A stretch of 64,000 nucleotides of DNA, taken from assembly GCF_050003625.1 (NCBI RefSeq), contig NC_134397.1:191911063-191975062 (forward strand), written 5' to 3'. The notes under the pieces are model-generated. The model made no database searches, was not told where the DNA came from, and was given only the letters and a program-made list of their open reading frames with translations. Shown in pieces: positions 44,757 through 57,699 of this stretch; positions within the stretch are counted from its first letter, which is position 1; every line of letters begins with the position of its first letter. The position numbers were made by a program, and so were the translations under genes. Origin of the DNA: Haematobia irritans. Taxonomy: Eukaryota > Arthropoda > Insecta > Diptera > Muscidae.

Positions 44757-44936
44757 TTTGACAAAATTTTCTATAGAAATAAAATTTTGACAAAATTTCC
44801 TATAGAAATCAAATTTTGACCAATTTTACTATGGAAATAAAATTTTGACAAAATTTCCTATAAAAATAAAATGTTTACTAAATTCTCTATAAAAATTAAA
44901 TGTTGACAAAATTTTCTATAGAAATAAAATTAACAA
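44757..44936 (-). repeat. 29-bp minisatellite, short block
   Basis: About six A-rich-orientation monomers with special variants 'gaccaattttactatgg' and 'aaatgtttactaaattctc'. The same variants, in the same order, occur at 59285-59390. Confidence 0.85.
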
Positions 44937-45124
44937 GTATATAAAGCAGTAAGTTCGGCCGGGCCGAATCTTATGTACACTCCACCATGGATTGCGTAGA
45001 AGCTTCTACGAAAGACTGTCATCCATAATCGAATTAATTGGGGTGTGGTATCTTAGAACTTCTTAACATCGTTTTCTAAATGGTGAGTTAGTCCATACGT
45101 GGTATATATTAGACAAAGAAGGTA

Positions 45125-46097
45125 CACCCTCACAAAAAATCGCTTCTGTAACATATACTCCCAAACATATTTTGCTTCAAGCATATACATTTTTGGGTAT
45201 TGCCCAAACATTTATATGTTTGATCTCTACCAATATATAATATGTTTGAAAGCATATTGGTCTAAACAATATATGTTTGGGTAGTCTAAGTTCCAAACAT
45301 TTTGTATTTTTGCATCCAAATTCAATAAAGTCGTCTTCCAAAAAACAATATGTTATTATGTGACCATAGAATATGTTTGGAAGCATTTTGCACCCAAAAA
45401 TATTATATGCTTAAAAAAATTCTCCCAAACAATATTGTGCTCAAAATTTTATTTATTTATTTATTTATTTACAATCATAATGAATTATGAAAATAAACAG
45501 GTAATATAGGTGCTAACAACATAGGTTTTCGACCTGAATGCTCAAAATTTTGTTTCTGCCCAATTGTATATTCCCCATCTTTCTCACTTCCACGAGATTT
45601 TTTAGTTCTTAGCACCTTTTTCTGTAATACAAACATTGTAGAAGAAATTATTCAATTTTATGATTTTTTTTATTTTAATTTTACCTTTTGCCGGACGGGG
45701 ATTCGAACAGCGGACCACACAGTTTGTAAGGATCAAAGAAGTAGCTGATCAATTGCCCAAGGAAAAATAAAATGTTAATTTTGTAATAACAAGTAACAAC
45801 CGCCAACTTAATTCAATATCGCTCTCTGTTAAATAGCGCTCCAAGCTACTAAACACATATATGTTTATAGGCTATTTCTAAATTAATATATGTTTGCATC
45901 CAAGCATATTATATTTACAAACATTTTATGTCCCAAACATAACATGTTCTAACATATTAACATATATGTCCCAAACATGTTATGCTAGTTTATGAACATT
46001 ATATGCTTGCACTCAAAAAAATTGTGTTCAAAAATTTGTGTTCCAAACATATAATGTTTATAGCCAAACATATGAAAAACAGTCTTTTTCATCCGTG
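45125..46097. mobile_element. MITE (973 bp) rich in CCAAACATAT, in family A
   Basis: The insert starts CACCCTCACAAAAAAT and ends TTTTTCATCCGTG, with TA on both sides (45123-45124 and 46098-46099). Removing it restores the family A phrase '...ggta.gtaggtaagtcta'. Both halves are filled with CCAAACATAT and its complement ATATGTTTGG, which gives a long imperfect foldback. It also contains a (TTTA)n run near 45451 and a tRNA-like piece. Confidence 0.8.
45695..45790 (-). repeat. tRNA-derived SINE-like piece with B box
   Basis: The minus strand holds TGTTCGAATCCCC, close to the RNA polymerase III B-box consensus. It is preceded by 'cttacaaactgtgtggtcc' and followed by 'ggcaaaaggtaaaatt'. The flanking words recur at 63690-63757. 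I find no complete cloverleaf, so this is not called a tRNA gene. Confidence 0.5.
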
Positions 46098-47368
46098 TAC
46101 GTATAGGTAAGTCTACAAATAATTACGAATCGATATGGACTTTTGCACGGTACGTAGAGAGCCAGAATTGAAATATGGGGGTCGCTTATATGGGGGCTAT
46201 ATAGAATTATGAACTTGATATGGACCAATTTTTCTGTGATTGGGGATCGATTTATCTGAGGGCTATATATAACTATAGACCATTATGGACCTAGTTAGGC
46301 ATGATTGTTAACGGCCATATACTAGCAGAATGTACCAAATTTCACCTGACTCGGATGAAATTTGCTCCTCCAAGAGGTTCCAAAACTAAATCTCGGGATC
46401 GGTTTATATGGGGGCTATATATTATTATGGACCACGTGTACCAAATTTCAACCAGATCGGATGAATTTTGCTTCTCCAAAAGGCACCGGAGGTCAAATCT
46501 GGGGATCAGTTTTTATGGGGGCTATATATAATTATGGACTGATATGAACCAATTCCTGCATGGTTGTTGGGTACCATATACTAACATCACGTACCAAATT
46601 TCAACTGACTCGGATGAAATTTGCTCCTCCAAGTGGCTCCAAAACCAAATCTCGGGATCGGTTTATATGGGCGATATATATGATTATGGACTGATATGGA
46701 CCACTTTTGGCATGGTTGTTAAATATCATGTACTAACACCACATACCAAATTTCAACCGAATCGGTTGAATTTTGCTCTTCCACGAGGCTCCAGAGGTCA
46801 AATCTGGGGATCGGTTTATATGGGGGCTATATATAATTATGGACCGATGTGGACCAATTTATGCATGGTTGTTAGAGACCATATACCAACACCACGTACC
46901 AAATTTCAGCCGGATCGGATGAAATTTGCTTCTCTTAGAGGCTCGGCAAGCCAAATCGGGGGATCGGTTAATATGGGGGCTATGTATAATTATTGACCGA
47001 TGTGGACCAATTTTTCCATGGTTGTTCGAGACCATATACCATGATTGTCCGAGACAATATAAAAGTGGACCGATATGGTCCATTTGCAATACCATCTGAC
47101 CTACATCTATAACAACTACTTGTGCCAAGTTTCAAGTCGATAGCTTGTTTCGTTCGGAAGTTAGCGTGATTTCAGCAGACGGACGGACGGACGGACATGC
47201 TCAGATCGGCTCAGAATTTCACCACGACCCAGAATATATATACTTTATGGGGTCTTAGAGCAATATTTCGATGTGTTACAAACGGAATGACAAGTTAATA
47301 TACCCCCCTTCCTATGGTGGAGGGTATAATAATATACCCCCCATCGTATGGTGGAGTGTATAAAAACA

Positions 47369-48419
47369 GTCGTTTAAATCAAAAGTGAAAATAGACCCTG
47401 ATTTTGCTTTGAGATCAATTTTCATGCTTCAGTTGCATTTGGTTAGTTCATATTTATTATAAATCATAGTTCCACTTTTGGTGTAATGTTTAATTTAGTT
47501 TTTGTGCTGATTTTCCTGGCACTCAGTATCATACCGCCTTTTTGGAGCCCTACTTCACTTAGGTTTAGAGGTTTATTTTCATGTGGCCCGTATTCACAGC
47601 GCAATTTTGAAACAAATGCGTATAAACTATTTCGCATCGATTGTTTCAAATTTTGTCTTATTAAAAAAACATGTTTTCTTCTTTAAGTATTTTGGGTTTA
47701 ATGCTGACTGTATATACTGTATATTTGTGAGAATTGTAGGCTTCTCGAATTGCTGTGTTTAATTCACGTCATTTCATTTGTATTCATATGTGGTTATTTA
47801 TGTTTTTTCCACTTTCCACGTATACTCACTTATACAAAAATGTTCACATACAACATAAATACACTAAAAAAGAAAACCTTTGGAAAGTTTTCGTTTTTTT
47901 TACAGTTTTGTGAATTTCCTCGAAAAGCTTAATAATTTATCATCAAACAAATTTGTTAGTTACAAAAATTTATTTTTGCAATAAAATATATCCCAATACG
48001 ACACATTTCGTGGTTAGGAAGATAAGTTTTAATATAGTACCATGCATGTCGGACATGCTTTAGAAATCTTGCAACACAAGTTTTCCATTTGCCCCGGGAA
48101 AAAGTAACATTATGCTCTTAAACATATTTGAGGTGATCATAATATTCCTTGTATTGGTGTTCCAAATTTTTTTGTTTTTTGCATTTTTCACAAACTTAAT
48201 TTATCTTCCAAATAAGATTTTTTACAATGAAAAGTAAATGGTAAACGATTTTTTTTTTTGTCTTAAATTCTAAGAGTTATGTAAAAGTTTTGACAAATAA
48301 ATATTGTTTCCCGTTTATTTTCGCTGTAAGGAAATTTGTTTGGAGGAAAAGTATATACTTTTTTATGATAAGCGCTGATTTTTTACAGAATATGAATTTC
48401 ATTTAGACTAACTCCAAAA
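47369..48419. other. Non-repetitive stretch with a MITE alpha remnant
   Basis: At 48105-48162 'taacattatgctcttaaac' and 'gaggtgatcataatattcct' match the right end of MITE alpha. The rest shows no repeat or supported gene. The frames at 47486-47686 and 47750-47932 have hydrophobic stretches only. Confidence 0.45.
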
Positions 48420-48775
48420 AAAACAAAGCCGAAAGTTCGGCCAGATCGAATCTTAGGTACTCTCAACCATGGATTACGTAGAAACTTCTACTAAAGACGG
48501 TCATTCACAATTAAATTACGTGGGTTGAGGCCGATGGCAAGGCATATTAAAACTTCTTAACATCATCTTCTACAATGTAAGTTAGTCCATGTGGGATATA
48601 TAATAGACAAAAAAAAAAGCCGATTAAATACGTATATATTCAGTTCTTGACCGGTATATATAGGGAAGAAATAATTACGAACCGATATAAACCTTTTTGC
48701 GGTAATTATAGAGCCAGACTTGAAATATGGAGGTCGCTTTATATGAGGGCAATATACAATTATGAAAACGAGTCT
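48420..48775 (-). mobile_element. Family A tail and first unit, diverged
   Basis: The tail motif 'aagttcggccagatcgaatc' is altered in its hairpin, followed by 'accatggattacgtagaaac' and 'gaaatatggaggtcgcttta'. It ends where minisatellite flank begins. Confidence 0.65.
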
Positions 48776-48777
48776 AC

Positions 48778-49110
48778 AAAAATGGCAGATTTTTTACTGT
48801 TTGGTAGATTGGTAGAATTCTTGATGTTTTTTTTTGGAAGATTTTGCAAAATGTTCCTCTCCAACTATGAAATGCTTCATAAATTTTCATAGAAATAACA
48901 TTTTGACAACATTTTCTACGATTTTGACAAAATTGTCTATAGAAATAAATTTTTGACCAAATTTTGTATAGAAATTATATTTTGACAAAATTTCCTAAAG
49001 ACATAAAATGTTGACAAAATTTTCTATAGAAATATATAATTTTGACAAAATTTTCTATGACAATAAAATGTTGGTAGATTATTTTTGGCTCGAGTGGCAA
49101 TCGTGATTTT
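48778..49110 (-). repeat. Minisatellite block with both flanks
   Basis: The left flank 'atggcagattttttactg' with 'ttggtagattggtagaattc' and the right flank 'ttggtagattatttttggct' with 'gagtggcaatcgtgat' surround about five monomers. The same bracket is seen at 1395-1690. Confidence 0.7.
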
Positions 49111-49980
49111 TCTGTGATTGGGGATGGGTTTTGCATAGGAGTTTGAGGCCATATATTAACACCACGTACCAAATTTCAACTGAATCAGATGAATTTTGGT
49201 CTTCCAAGAGGCTCTGGAGGTCAAATCAGGTTTATATGGGGGCTATATATAATTATGGCCCGATTTTAACCAATTTTTGCATAGGAGTTTGAGGCCATAT
49301 ATTAACACCACGTACAAAATTTCAACTGAATTAGATGAATTTTGGTCTTCCAAGAGGCTCCGGAGGTCAAATCTGGGGGATCGGTTTATATGGGGGCTAT
49401 ATATAATTATGGACCGATGTGGACCAATTTTTGGCATGGTTGTTAGAGACCATATACTAACGCCATGTACCGAATTTCAGCCGGATCGGATGAAATTTGT
49501 TTCTCTTAGAAGTTCCGAAAGCCAAATCTGAAGATCGGTTTATATGGGGGCTATATATAAATATGGACCGATGTGAACCAATGTTTGCATGGTTGTTAGA
49601 GACCATGTACAAACAACAACAACAAATTTCAGCCAAATCGGATGAAATATGCTTCTCTTAGAGGCTCCATAAGCCAAATTTGGGGTTCCGCTTAACATAT
49701 ATGGGGGCTATACGTAAAAGTGAACCGATATGGCCCATTTGTAATACCATCCGACCTACATCAACAACAACTACTTGTGCCAAGTTTCAAGTCGATAGCT
49801 TGTTTCGTTCGCAAGTTCGCGTGATTTCAACAGACGGACGGACATGCTTAGATCGAGTCAGAATTTCATCACGACCCACAATATACATACCTTATGGGGT
49901 CTTAAAGAAATATTTCGATGTGTTACAAACGGAATGACAAAGTTAATGTACCCCCCATCCTACGTAGGAGGGTATAAAAA
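49111..49980 (-). mobile_element. Family A units and head
   Basis: Units run from 49130 to 49700. The core 'cagacggacggacatgc' follows, and the closing hairpin 'ctacgtaggagggtataaaa' is next. The head abuts another family A tail at 49981 within one A-run. Confidence 0.75.
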
Positions 49981-50063
49981 ACAAGTATTTACGGCCGTAA
50001 ATTCAGCCAGATCGAATCTTAGGTACCATCCACCATGGATTGCTTAGAAAGTTCTACTACAAA
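49981..50063 (-). mobile_element. Family A tail fragment abutting mariner
   Basis: 'caagtatttacggccgtaaa', 'caccatggattgcttag' and 'tctactacaaaccgtc' end at mariner sequence near 50064. Confidence 0.7.
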
Positions 50064-50330
50064 CCGTCTACATCCAATATCGTTTGCAATTCGGCGTCTT
50101 CAAACTTGTTTGGTGGTCGTCTACGTTCTTCATTTCTCACATCAAAATCATTGTCTCTGAACCGCTGAAACCATCTTTTGCATTTTGCTTCTTCATTTTG
50201 ATCACCATATGTCCTCGATAAGCATTCGATGCGACTCTGCAGCACTTTTCTTCAAATGGAAACATAAATTTTATGTTTTCCGCAAATCATCACTTTCTGG
50301 TACAAAATTCAAAATTTTTAACACGATGAA
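50064..50330 (-). pseudogene. Mariner transposase, N-terminal DNA-binding remnant
   Basis: The minus strand encodes KRWFQRFRDNDFDVRNE and KFEDAELQTILD, typical of the second helix-turn-helix and linker of mariner transposases. The upstream N-terminal portion (50210-50310) is spread over other frames with stops. The catalytic domain is absent. It is a different subfamily from the relic at 141-845, judged by the linker sequence. Confidence 0.75.
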
Positions 50331-50829
50331 AAATATGATGTTGTCTGTTCAATGACTAAACAGATGTCATAGAAAACAAACAAAAGGGCTCGTTCACAAC
50401 AAATGTTCTCTATTGAGTCATTTGTATCTTGACGCTCACTTCCCAGCAAAAACTTGGTAAGCACTAGTGATTCTTTCAGTAATACCGGTAATCAAAACGT
50501 TACTACTTGCAGTATTACCTGGGATTTAAAAATAATAACTTACCTGTGTAGGCAAAAAGTGATTCTTTCTATTAATACCGGTAATCAAAATCATATCTTG
50601 AGGTCCGCGTTCGGCTCTACAATGGGCACCGTTAATAGTAGCGATAAGAAATGCCAAATTACATTTCAGAAAAAAATCCCAATAAAATATACCTTTGTTT
50701 TCTAAAGTTGTATAGTACATACTTTATATTACAAAATAACATCATTGAATAGATCCATGTCCTGGAGCGTGGTATAGTGTGTTGCATTATAAAACAACAG
50801 GGGTGAGTTCGCACGTTTTGGGTATCTTT
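50331..50829. other. Sequence flanking the hAT element, possibly a CCCAGCAAAAACTTGG element
   Basis: 'cccagcaaaaacttgg' at 50443 and 'ttcttgctggg' at about 54784 could be inverted ends of an older element into which the hAT at 50830 inserted. Within it 'agtgattctttc' and 'taataccggtaatcaaaa' occur twice, at 50467 and 50559, about 92 bp apart. Confidence 0.4.
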
Positions 50830-50839
50830 TAGAGGTGTG

Positions 50840-51265
50840 CACGTGACACGAAATTTTCGTGACTCACGAAAATTTTCGTGACTCACGCGTGAGCCGTGAG
50901 TCACGATGGAGTCAATCTCGTGAGCGTGCGTGAGCGTGATCAAGCTGAAAATTTTCGTGCGTGAGCGTGAGTCACGAAAAAAAATTCTTCGTGAATGTGC
51001 GTGAGTAAAAATGTTTGATAATTACACTCACGAAAACAAAATCACGCTCACGATTTGAATCACGATAACTACTTTAATCACGCTCACGATTTAAATCACG
51101 CTCACGATTTTAATCACGCTCACGATTTGAATCACGCTCACGACTTGTATCACGCTCACGATTTGAATCACGCTCACGAGTTGAATCACGATCTCGATTT
51201 GAATCACGATCACGATGTCAATCGCACTCACGACATTGGTCACACTCACGACTTTGGTCACACTA
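50840..51265. repeat. CACGCTCACGA minisatellite, left arm of hAT element
   Basis: Irregular CGTGAG words lead into about ten copies of an 18-bp unit built on 'atttgaatcacgctcacg' (about 51050-51260). The unit is a multiple of three, which yields an open frame of repeated N-H-A-H-D-L at 51055-51291. I regard that frame as a shadow. Confidence 0.85.
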
Positions 51266-51494
51266 AACCTTCCAATGTATGGATTGTGTAATAGTTTTTT
51301 TTCATTTAAAATTAATTGATTAAAAAAGTAGTGTTGAAGCGCTGGTTTTCGGTGCAAAAACCGAGTATAGTGCCGTTCCTTAAACAATAAAACCTTTTAT
51401 AAAATATTGCTGTTTTTTTTTCTAACGAAAATGAGAAATATTGTCGAAAAAGTGTACCATAAAAAATTGGTAGATTAAATAAAATTCGAATTAA

Positions 51495-52044
51495 CGAGTA
51501 AAGTAGAAAGTTGGGCCGGGCCGACTACATCATACCCCAAATCACCCCTACTGAATTAGTGAACATTGTAGGGTATCAATGATATAGGTTTGGGGAAAAC
51601 CACATTTCCAGATTTAATAACATTACTGGGTACATGGGAGTTTTATCATAATCTGAACAGAAATGTCTGATATTAACATAGGAGTATAGTTGACTCTGAA
51701 CCTACAGAGTTATTTAGTATGCTACTAATATTGAGTCCTTTATTAAAAAAACTGGAAATCGTTCAATTAGTGTGGGTAATAAATTCAAATTTCTGAAAAT
51801 AGGATAATAGATTTATGTAATAGCTACATACAAGTCTCAATACGATCGGCTAATACATGTTTATTTGAAATTTGAGCAACATAGGTTAATAAATAAGAGT
51901 ATTATGGTCAAATTTGGGAAAATCGATCGACGCATTTATATGGGAGCTATATCCATATATTGGTTGATACCACAGAGGGTTGCCTTGTGCTAAATTAGAG
52001 TAAGATCGGGTATTAGATAAGGTTACTATGGTTAGAAATAAAGT
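51495..52044 (-). mobile_element. Family E element, partial
   Basis: 'gtaaagtagaaagttgggc' and a 'gggccgggccgac' motif lead into 'tacatcataccccaaatc' and a unit with 'atatgggagctatatccata'. It ends at the (TA)n tract. The terminal arrangement resembles the tails of families A-C. Confidence 0.6.
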
Positions 52045-52052
52045 TACAAGGG

Positions 52053-53436
<1,384 letters not shown>

Positions 53437-53574
53437 TTTAGATTTTGTAAATTAATTTGAAAAACAAAGTACTTGTCCATTTTCAAGAAGATGTTTTTAG
53501 TCTGGATTATAAACAACAACAAGAAACATGTTTAGTTATAAGGTAAAAACCTCAAGGGTATGTAAACTTATGTG

Positions 53575-53768
53575 AGACTGTGTATATGGGAGCTATATCT
53601 AAATTCAATAGCGTTCGTCCTTGTGCCAATAAAGAGCCACATACCAAATTTAATCAAAATCGGTTAATAATTGCGACCGGAATCCTGCGAACAACAAATA
53701 CATGGACGGACGGACTCCAAGGGCTAGATCAACTCAAGAGGTGATTCTGAGTCGAACGGTATATATGT
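53575..53768 (-). mobile_element. Family D fragment
   Basis: One unit 'atatgggagctatatctaaa', then 'gttaataattgcgaccgg', 'catggacggacggactcc' and 'gattctgagtcgaacgg'. The hairpin head is missing. Confidence 0.65.
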
Positions 53769-54057
53769 ATTTTAATTTCCATTAAGTTAGCATAGAAAAA
53801 TATTTTAGTTCATTCGTACTAAGAAGTATTCAACCTTTCAATTAAGCCAACTGCCTAAACATTTGAGAATAACAATTCGAAAATTACCAAGAAGTATTTA
53901 TTTTTGTCATTACAAATAAGTCATTATAACTCACCGCAATGTAATGCAACGTGTAATGACAGCTTTACTCCTGGTAATGCCAATTCTAATGAGATGTGGT
54001 TGCCTAGTTTTTGCTGGGTATATATATTATTTATCGTCAAATTAGCATTTCTACAGT

Positions 54058-54565
54058 CGTGAATGTGCGTAAATTCTTCACAAAATTTTTCGTGCATTTG
54101 TAACAATTCTTTGTCGCGAGTGTGAGCGTCAAGAACAATTTTCGTGCGTGAGTTTTGGAAAATAAATTCCTTCGTGAGTGTGCGTGAGCGTCTTGAAATT
54201 TTTTCGTGCGTGAGCAAAAAATTTCTTTCGTGAGTGTGCGTGAGCGTGATTTTTTAAAATAAATCCATTCGTGAGTGTGCGTGAGTGTGAGCGGCTCGAA
54301 TATTTTTCGTGCGTGAGCGTGCGTGAGCAAAAATTTTCTTTCGTGAGTGTGCGTGAGCGTGAATGCCTCGAATTTTTTTCGTGCGTGAGTGTGCGTGAGT
54401 AGAATTTTTCTATCGTGAGTGTGCGTGAGCGTGATTTTTTAAAATAAATTCATTCGTGAGTGTTCGTGAGCGTGAGCGGTTCGAAAATTTTTCGTGCGTG
54501 AGTGTGCGTGAGTAAGATTTTTCCGTCGTGAGTGTGCGTGAGCGTGAGTAAAATATTACTCACGT
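54058..54565. repeat. CGTGAGTGTGCGTGAG minisatellite, right arm of hAT element
   Basis: Repeated words 'cgtgagtgtgcgtgagcg' alternate with A/T-rich 'aaattttttcgtgc' spacers, with a higher-order period of roughly 60-120 bp. It is opposite in strand sense to the left arm at 50840-51265, so the element can fold back. Confidence 0.85.
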
Positions 54566-54807
54566 GCACACCTCTAGTATCTTTATGGTGAAGATATTAG
54601 TTTTGGAGAGCTGGTATGCTTGCGAATAAGTACTTATTTTTCGACTGCTCGTATGATTGCACGGAAGTACTTTCCTCCAATGTCATGCCCGTGTAAAAGT
54701 ATTACTACTGATATATGTACGAGGAAGTTGTTACCAATTTGGCGCAGGTATACTTGTACTCATACCTGGTAATAGGAGTTCTTGCTGGGTTCATACCGGT
54801 ATAGCTG

Positions 54808-55562
54808 ATAAATCGGACGAAAGATGTATATGTGAGCTATATCTAAATATGAACCGATGAACTTGATGATATAATTCTAGTCTCTAGGCCAAATAAATGC
54901 ATATCGGACGAAAGATTTATATGTGATCTATATCTAAACCTGAACCGATTTAGACTAACTTTGACATGTAGAGGTCGAATATTAATCCTACTATCTCTGC
55001 AAAATTTCACTTGAATAGGAGTAAAGCTTTGCCCTCTGTGGTCACGCGAGTGTAAATTGGGCGCAACATATATATACGGGAGTTAACATATATTTAAATC
55101 TGAACCGATTTTAACCAAGTTTGGCCTACGTGATGATACAATCAGTTGTTCTTGTTATGCAAAACTTAGAACAAATCAATATAAAATTCTTGTCTCTGGG
55201 GCCAAATAAACGCATATCGGGCGAAAGATATATATGGGAGCTGTATGTAAATCTGAACTAAGTTAGCTGACATTTTGCAAGGTTTACGGGACTTGCAAAA
55301 TATTCAGATGTGCGAAATTTGAAGAAGATCGGTTCATAAATACACCAATTATGATTAAATCGGCGATAAATATATATGACAGCTATATCGAAATCTGAAG
55401 CGATTTTTTCCAACATCAATAGCGATCGGACTTAAATTACGAGATGTACTTTGCACACAAAATTATATATAGATGGGTCTATGACTACTCCTTTTGGGTG
55501 TTACATATAAATGCAAAAACTTATTATACCCTGTATCGCAGTAGCGATGAAGGGTATAAACA
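54808..55562 (-). mobile_element. Family B units and head
   Basis: Units with 'cgaaagat.tatatgtgagc' from 54812, and a closing 'taccctgtatcgcagtagcg' with 'atgaagggtata'. The GTCCGTCC core is deleted near 55450. Confidence 0.7.
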
Positions 55563-56758
55563 TTTTTTCGGTGATAAGAGTTTGAAATTTTCGAAAAAAT
55601 TCAGAAGAACAACATTTTCGATACAAGTTTTCCAAACGTTCTTTTTTTGCGTGTTGTATTGCCTATGTGTGTGTGTGTGTGTGCATTTATTTGTTGGTAG
55701 GAATATTTCTACACAGTTAATGTGTCCCCACTGATTGCCGTGCTCACTGTCATATTTTCCTTTACACTTCAGGTTTTTCTTTTCATCGTTTTGTTCGTTC
55801 TTCTTGAGGCAATTCCTGTTCATCACAGCCTTATATTACCATCGCCTTTGTCATTGTTGTCCTCGCCAACGGCGTTGAACGTGAGTGTTTGTTTGTTTGT
55901 CTGACTGCCATATGTTGAGTTGGTGTTATTAAAATATGCGTATGTGTGAGTATGTCATTCGTTCGTTTTGGTTTTTTGTTCACTTTACTTGAAAGGCAAT
56001 AACAAAAAGATTATGCATAAGGTCCTATGTGTCCCCCGCCCCCACAACTAGCACATGCTATACCTTGGTATATGAGTTTATGCGAATGAATATGGTATGA
56101 GGGTGTTAGTATGCAGATAAATCAATTTAGTTTAATTTTTATTTTATTTCTTTAGAGCGTTATTATGCCGTCACATACGAACATAATTTTTAATATATTT
56201 ACGTTTATGGTGGTTTTGAGTGTATTTTCATTTGTATGACATTATTCATATTTAGGTCTTTAACATAGGACTCTAAGGTAGTAAATTAAATAAAAATGCA
56301 TATTTGTTTCTTTTTCCATTTTTATTTATTTATTTTTTTTTTTTGAATAAGGGAAATGGGGGATTATTTATAATTTGTTGTTTTTATTTTGCGGAATAAG
56401 AAATACTTATTACCAGAAAATCAGGGATAACGTTGCATTTAGACCTCAATATTTTATATATGATTTAAATACGATTTAAAGCCAATTATGGGAGTTTTAG
56501 TACTATGTTAATGTTGTGATGTATGTGCTTTATTTCCATAAATCTTTTACGACATCCTATAGATCATTACAAACACAGTATAACTTCGAATCTATAAAAA
56601 TTCCTGAGACTAAGAGAATATCAAAGAATTTATAATTAATATTTTACAATAACCAAATGTAAATGGAGTAACCGTATACAATTTCCATCAGATTCATCTA
56701 TTATGGTATTGTGCATTGCATCGGTCATATATTTTTGTGTTCGAGAACATCTCGAAGC
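55563..56758. other. Non-repetitive stretch, no gene recognised
   Basis: A (GT)n tract at about 55665-55683 and a T-run at about 56330-56345 are the only simple features. The frames at 55444-55734 and 55722-55904 have no recognisable domain. Confidence 0.45.
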
Positions 56759-56768
56759 CCAACAAGTC

Positions 56769-56894
56769 AAAGACAATAAACCTGAGGAAGATAGGAAATT
56801 GGCTTGCGTCATACCAAATGTTGTATTTACCAAAGACAATAAACTTGAGGAAGATAGGAAATTGGCTTGCGTCATACCAAATGTTGCATTTACC
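56769..56894 (+). repeat. 63-bp tandem duplication
   Basis: Two copies of a segment starting 'aaagacaataaac' at 56769 and 56832, 63 bp apart and differing at a few bases. Because 63 is 21 codons, an open frame (56703-57131) shows a repeated K-D-N-K-x-E-E-D-R-K-L peptide. I do not think it is a gene. Confidence 0.85.
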
Positions 56895-57480
56895 ATGTTA
56901 GTTCCATACATGTTTGTAATTTTTTTATTTATTTTTCGTTTTTATTTTTTAAATGAAAAACTTAATTTTCTTAATGAAACAATGTTAAATTTTAGGCTAC
57001 AACAAAAAAATTACATTTTCCCCTTTATGGAAATTTATTTCGTGCACTTAATTTATTGTTATTTGCATTTTAATGATATGTCAATACTTGTCGTATACGC
57101 GTTTGGTTCGAGTATGAAACTAACACGGTAAATGGTTTGATCTCCTCAGTAGCCAATTTCCTATCTTCCTAGAGTTTATTGTCTTTGGCATTTACCATGT
57201 TAGTTTCATACATGTTCGTAATTTTTTTATTTGTTTTTCGTTTTTATTTTTTAAATGAAAAACTTAATTTTCTTAATGAAATAATGTTAAATTTTAGGCA
57301 ACAAGAAAAAAACTACATTTTCCCGTTTAAGGAAGTTTATTTCGTGCACTTAATTTCATTTTATTTGCAATTTAATGCTATGTCAATACTTGTCGTATAC
57401 GCGTTTGGTTCGAGTATTAAACTAATGTGGTAAATGGTTTGATGTGCTCAGTAGCCAATCTCCCATCTTCCTCTTCTATA
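56845..57480. mobile_element. Foldback MITE-like unit in two tandem copies
   Basis: 'aggaagataggaaattggct' near 56845 is matched in complement at about 57153-57172, and 'tttaccatgttagt' and 'gtatgaaactaac' pair further in. This gives inverted ends of about 65 bp. A second copy of the interior starts at 57188, 302 bp after the first at 56886, and ends with a diverged right end near 57470. Confidence 0.7.
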
Positions 57481-57699
57481 ATCTTTGATTCAAACCATAT
57501 CTCATTCATACATTTACATTCATTCGAACCGATTCGGTCAAGCCAGTGTTCTCATTCTATTCATTCGATCAATAAAGATTATTCAGTCTTCTCGAACCGT
57601 TTCATGAGTTCAGTTGTGTGCGCTATGAATGAATGCTCTCATGCAATGCTCTAGTGCGTACAGTGAAAGAATTCTGCCCAAATTGGTAAATCATATTTT

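Larger units (their letters stand above)
44937..47368 (-). mobile_element. Family A element, near complete, split by a MITE
   Basis: The tail is at 44937 ('aacaagtatataaagcag'), with units from about 46180. The core is 'gacggacggacggacatgc', followed by two successive head hairpins, 'cctatggtggagggtata' and 'cgtatggtggagtgtata'. The doubled head suggests a partial tandem copy at the end. The frame 46544-46996 is unit translation only. Confidence 0.75.

Noticed and set aside
45704..45720. tRNA gene
   Set aside because: A B box is present but no complete cloverleaf or A box at the right distance, so it was kept only as a SINE-like piece.
46544..46996. 150-codon open frame
   Set aside because: Same cause: three successive family A units in frame. 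The apparent conservation is DNA repeat identity.
51055..51291. Protein with N-H-A-H-D-L hexapeptide repeats, which could look like a metal-binding protein
   Set aside because: The 18-bp repeat is part of the hAT sub-terminal array, with no initiation context and no independent evidence of coding.
56703..57131. 142-codon protein with a 21-residue repeat and hydrophobic stretches
   Set aside because: It lies across a foldback tandem repeat. The 63-bp period keeps the frame by chance and the second tandem copy does not preserve the same frame start.
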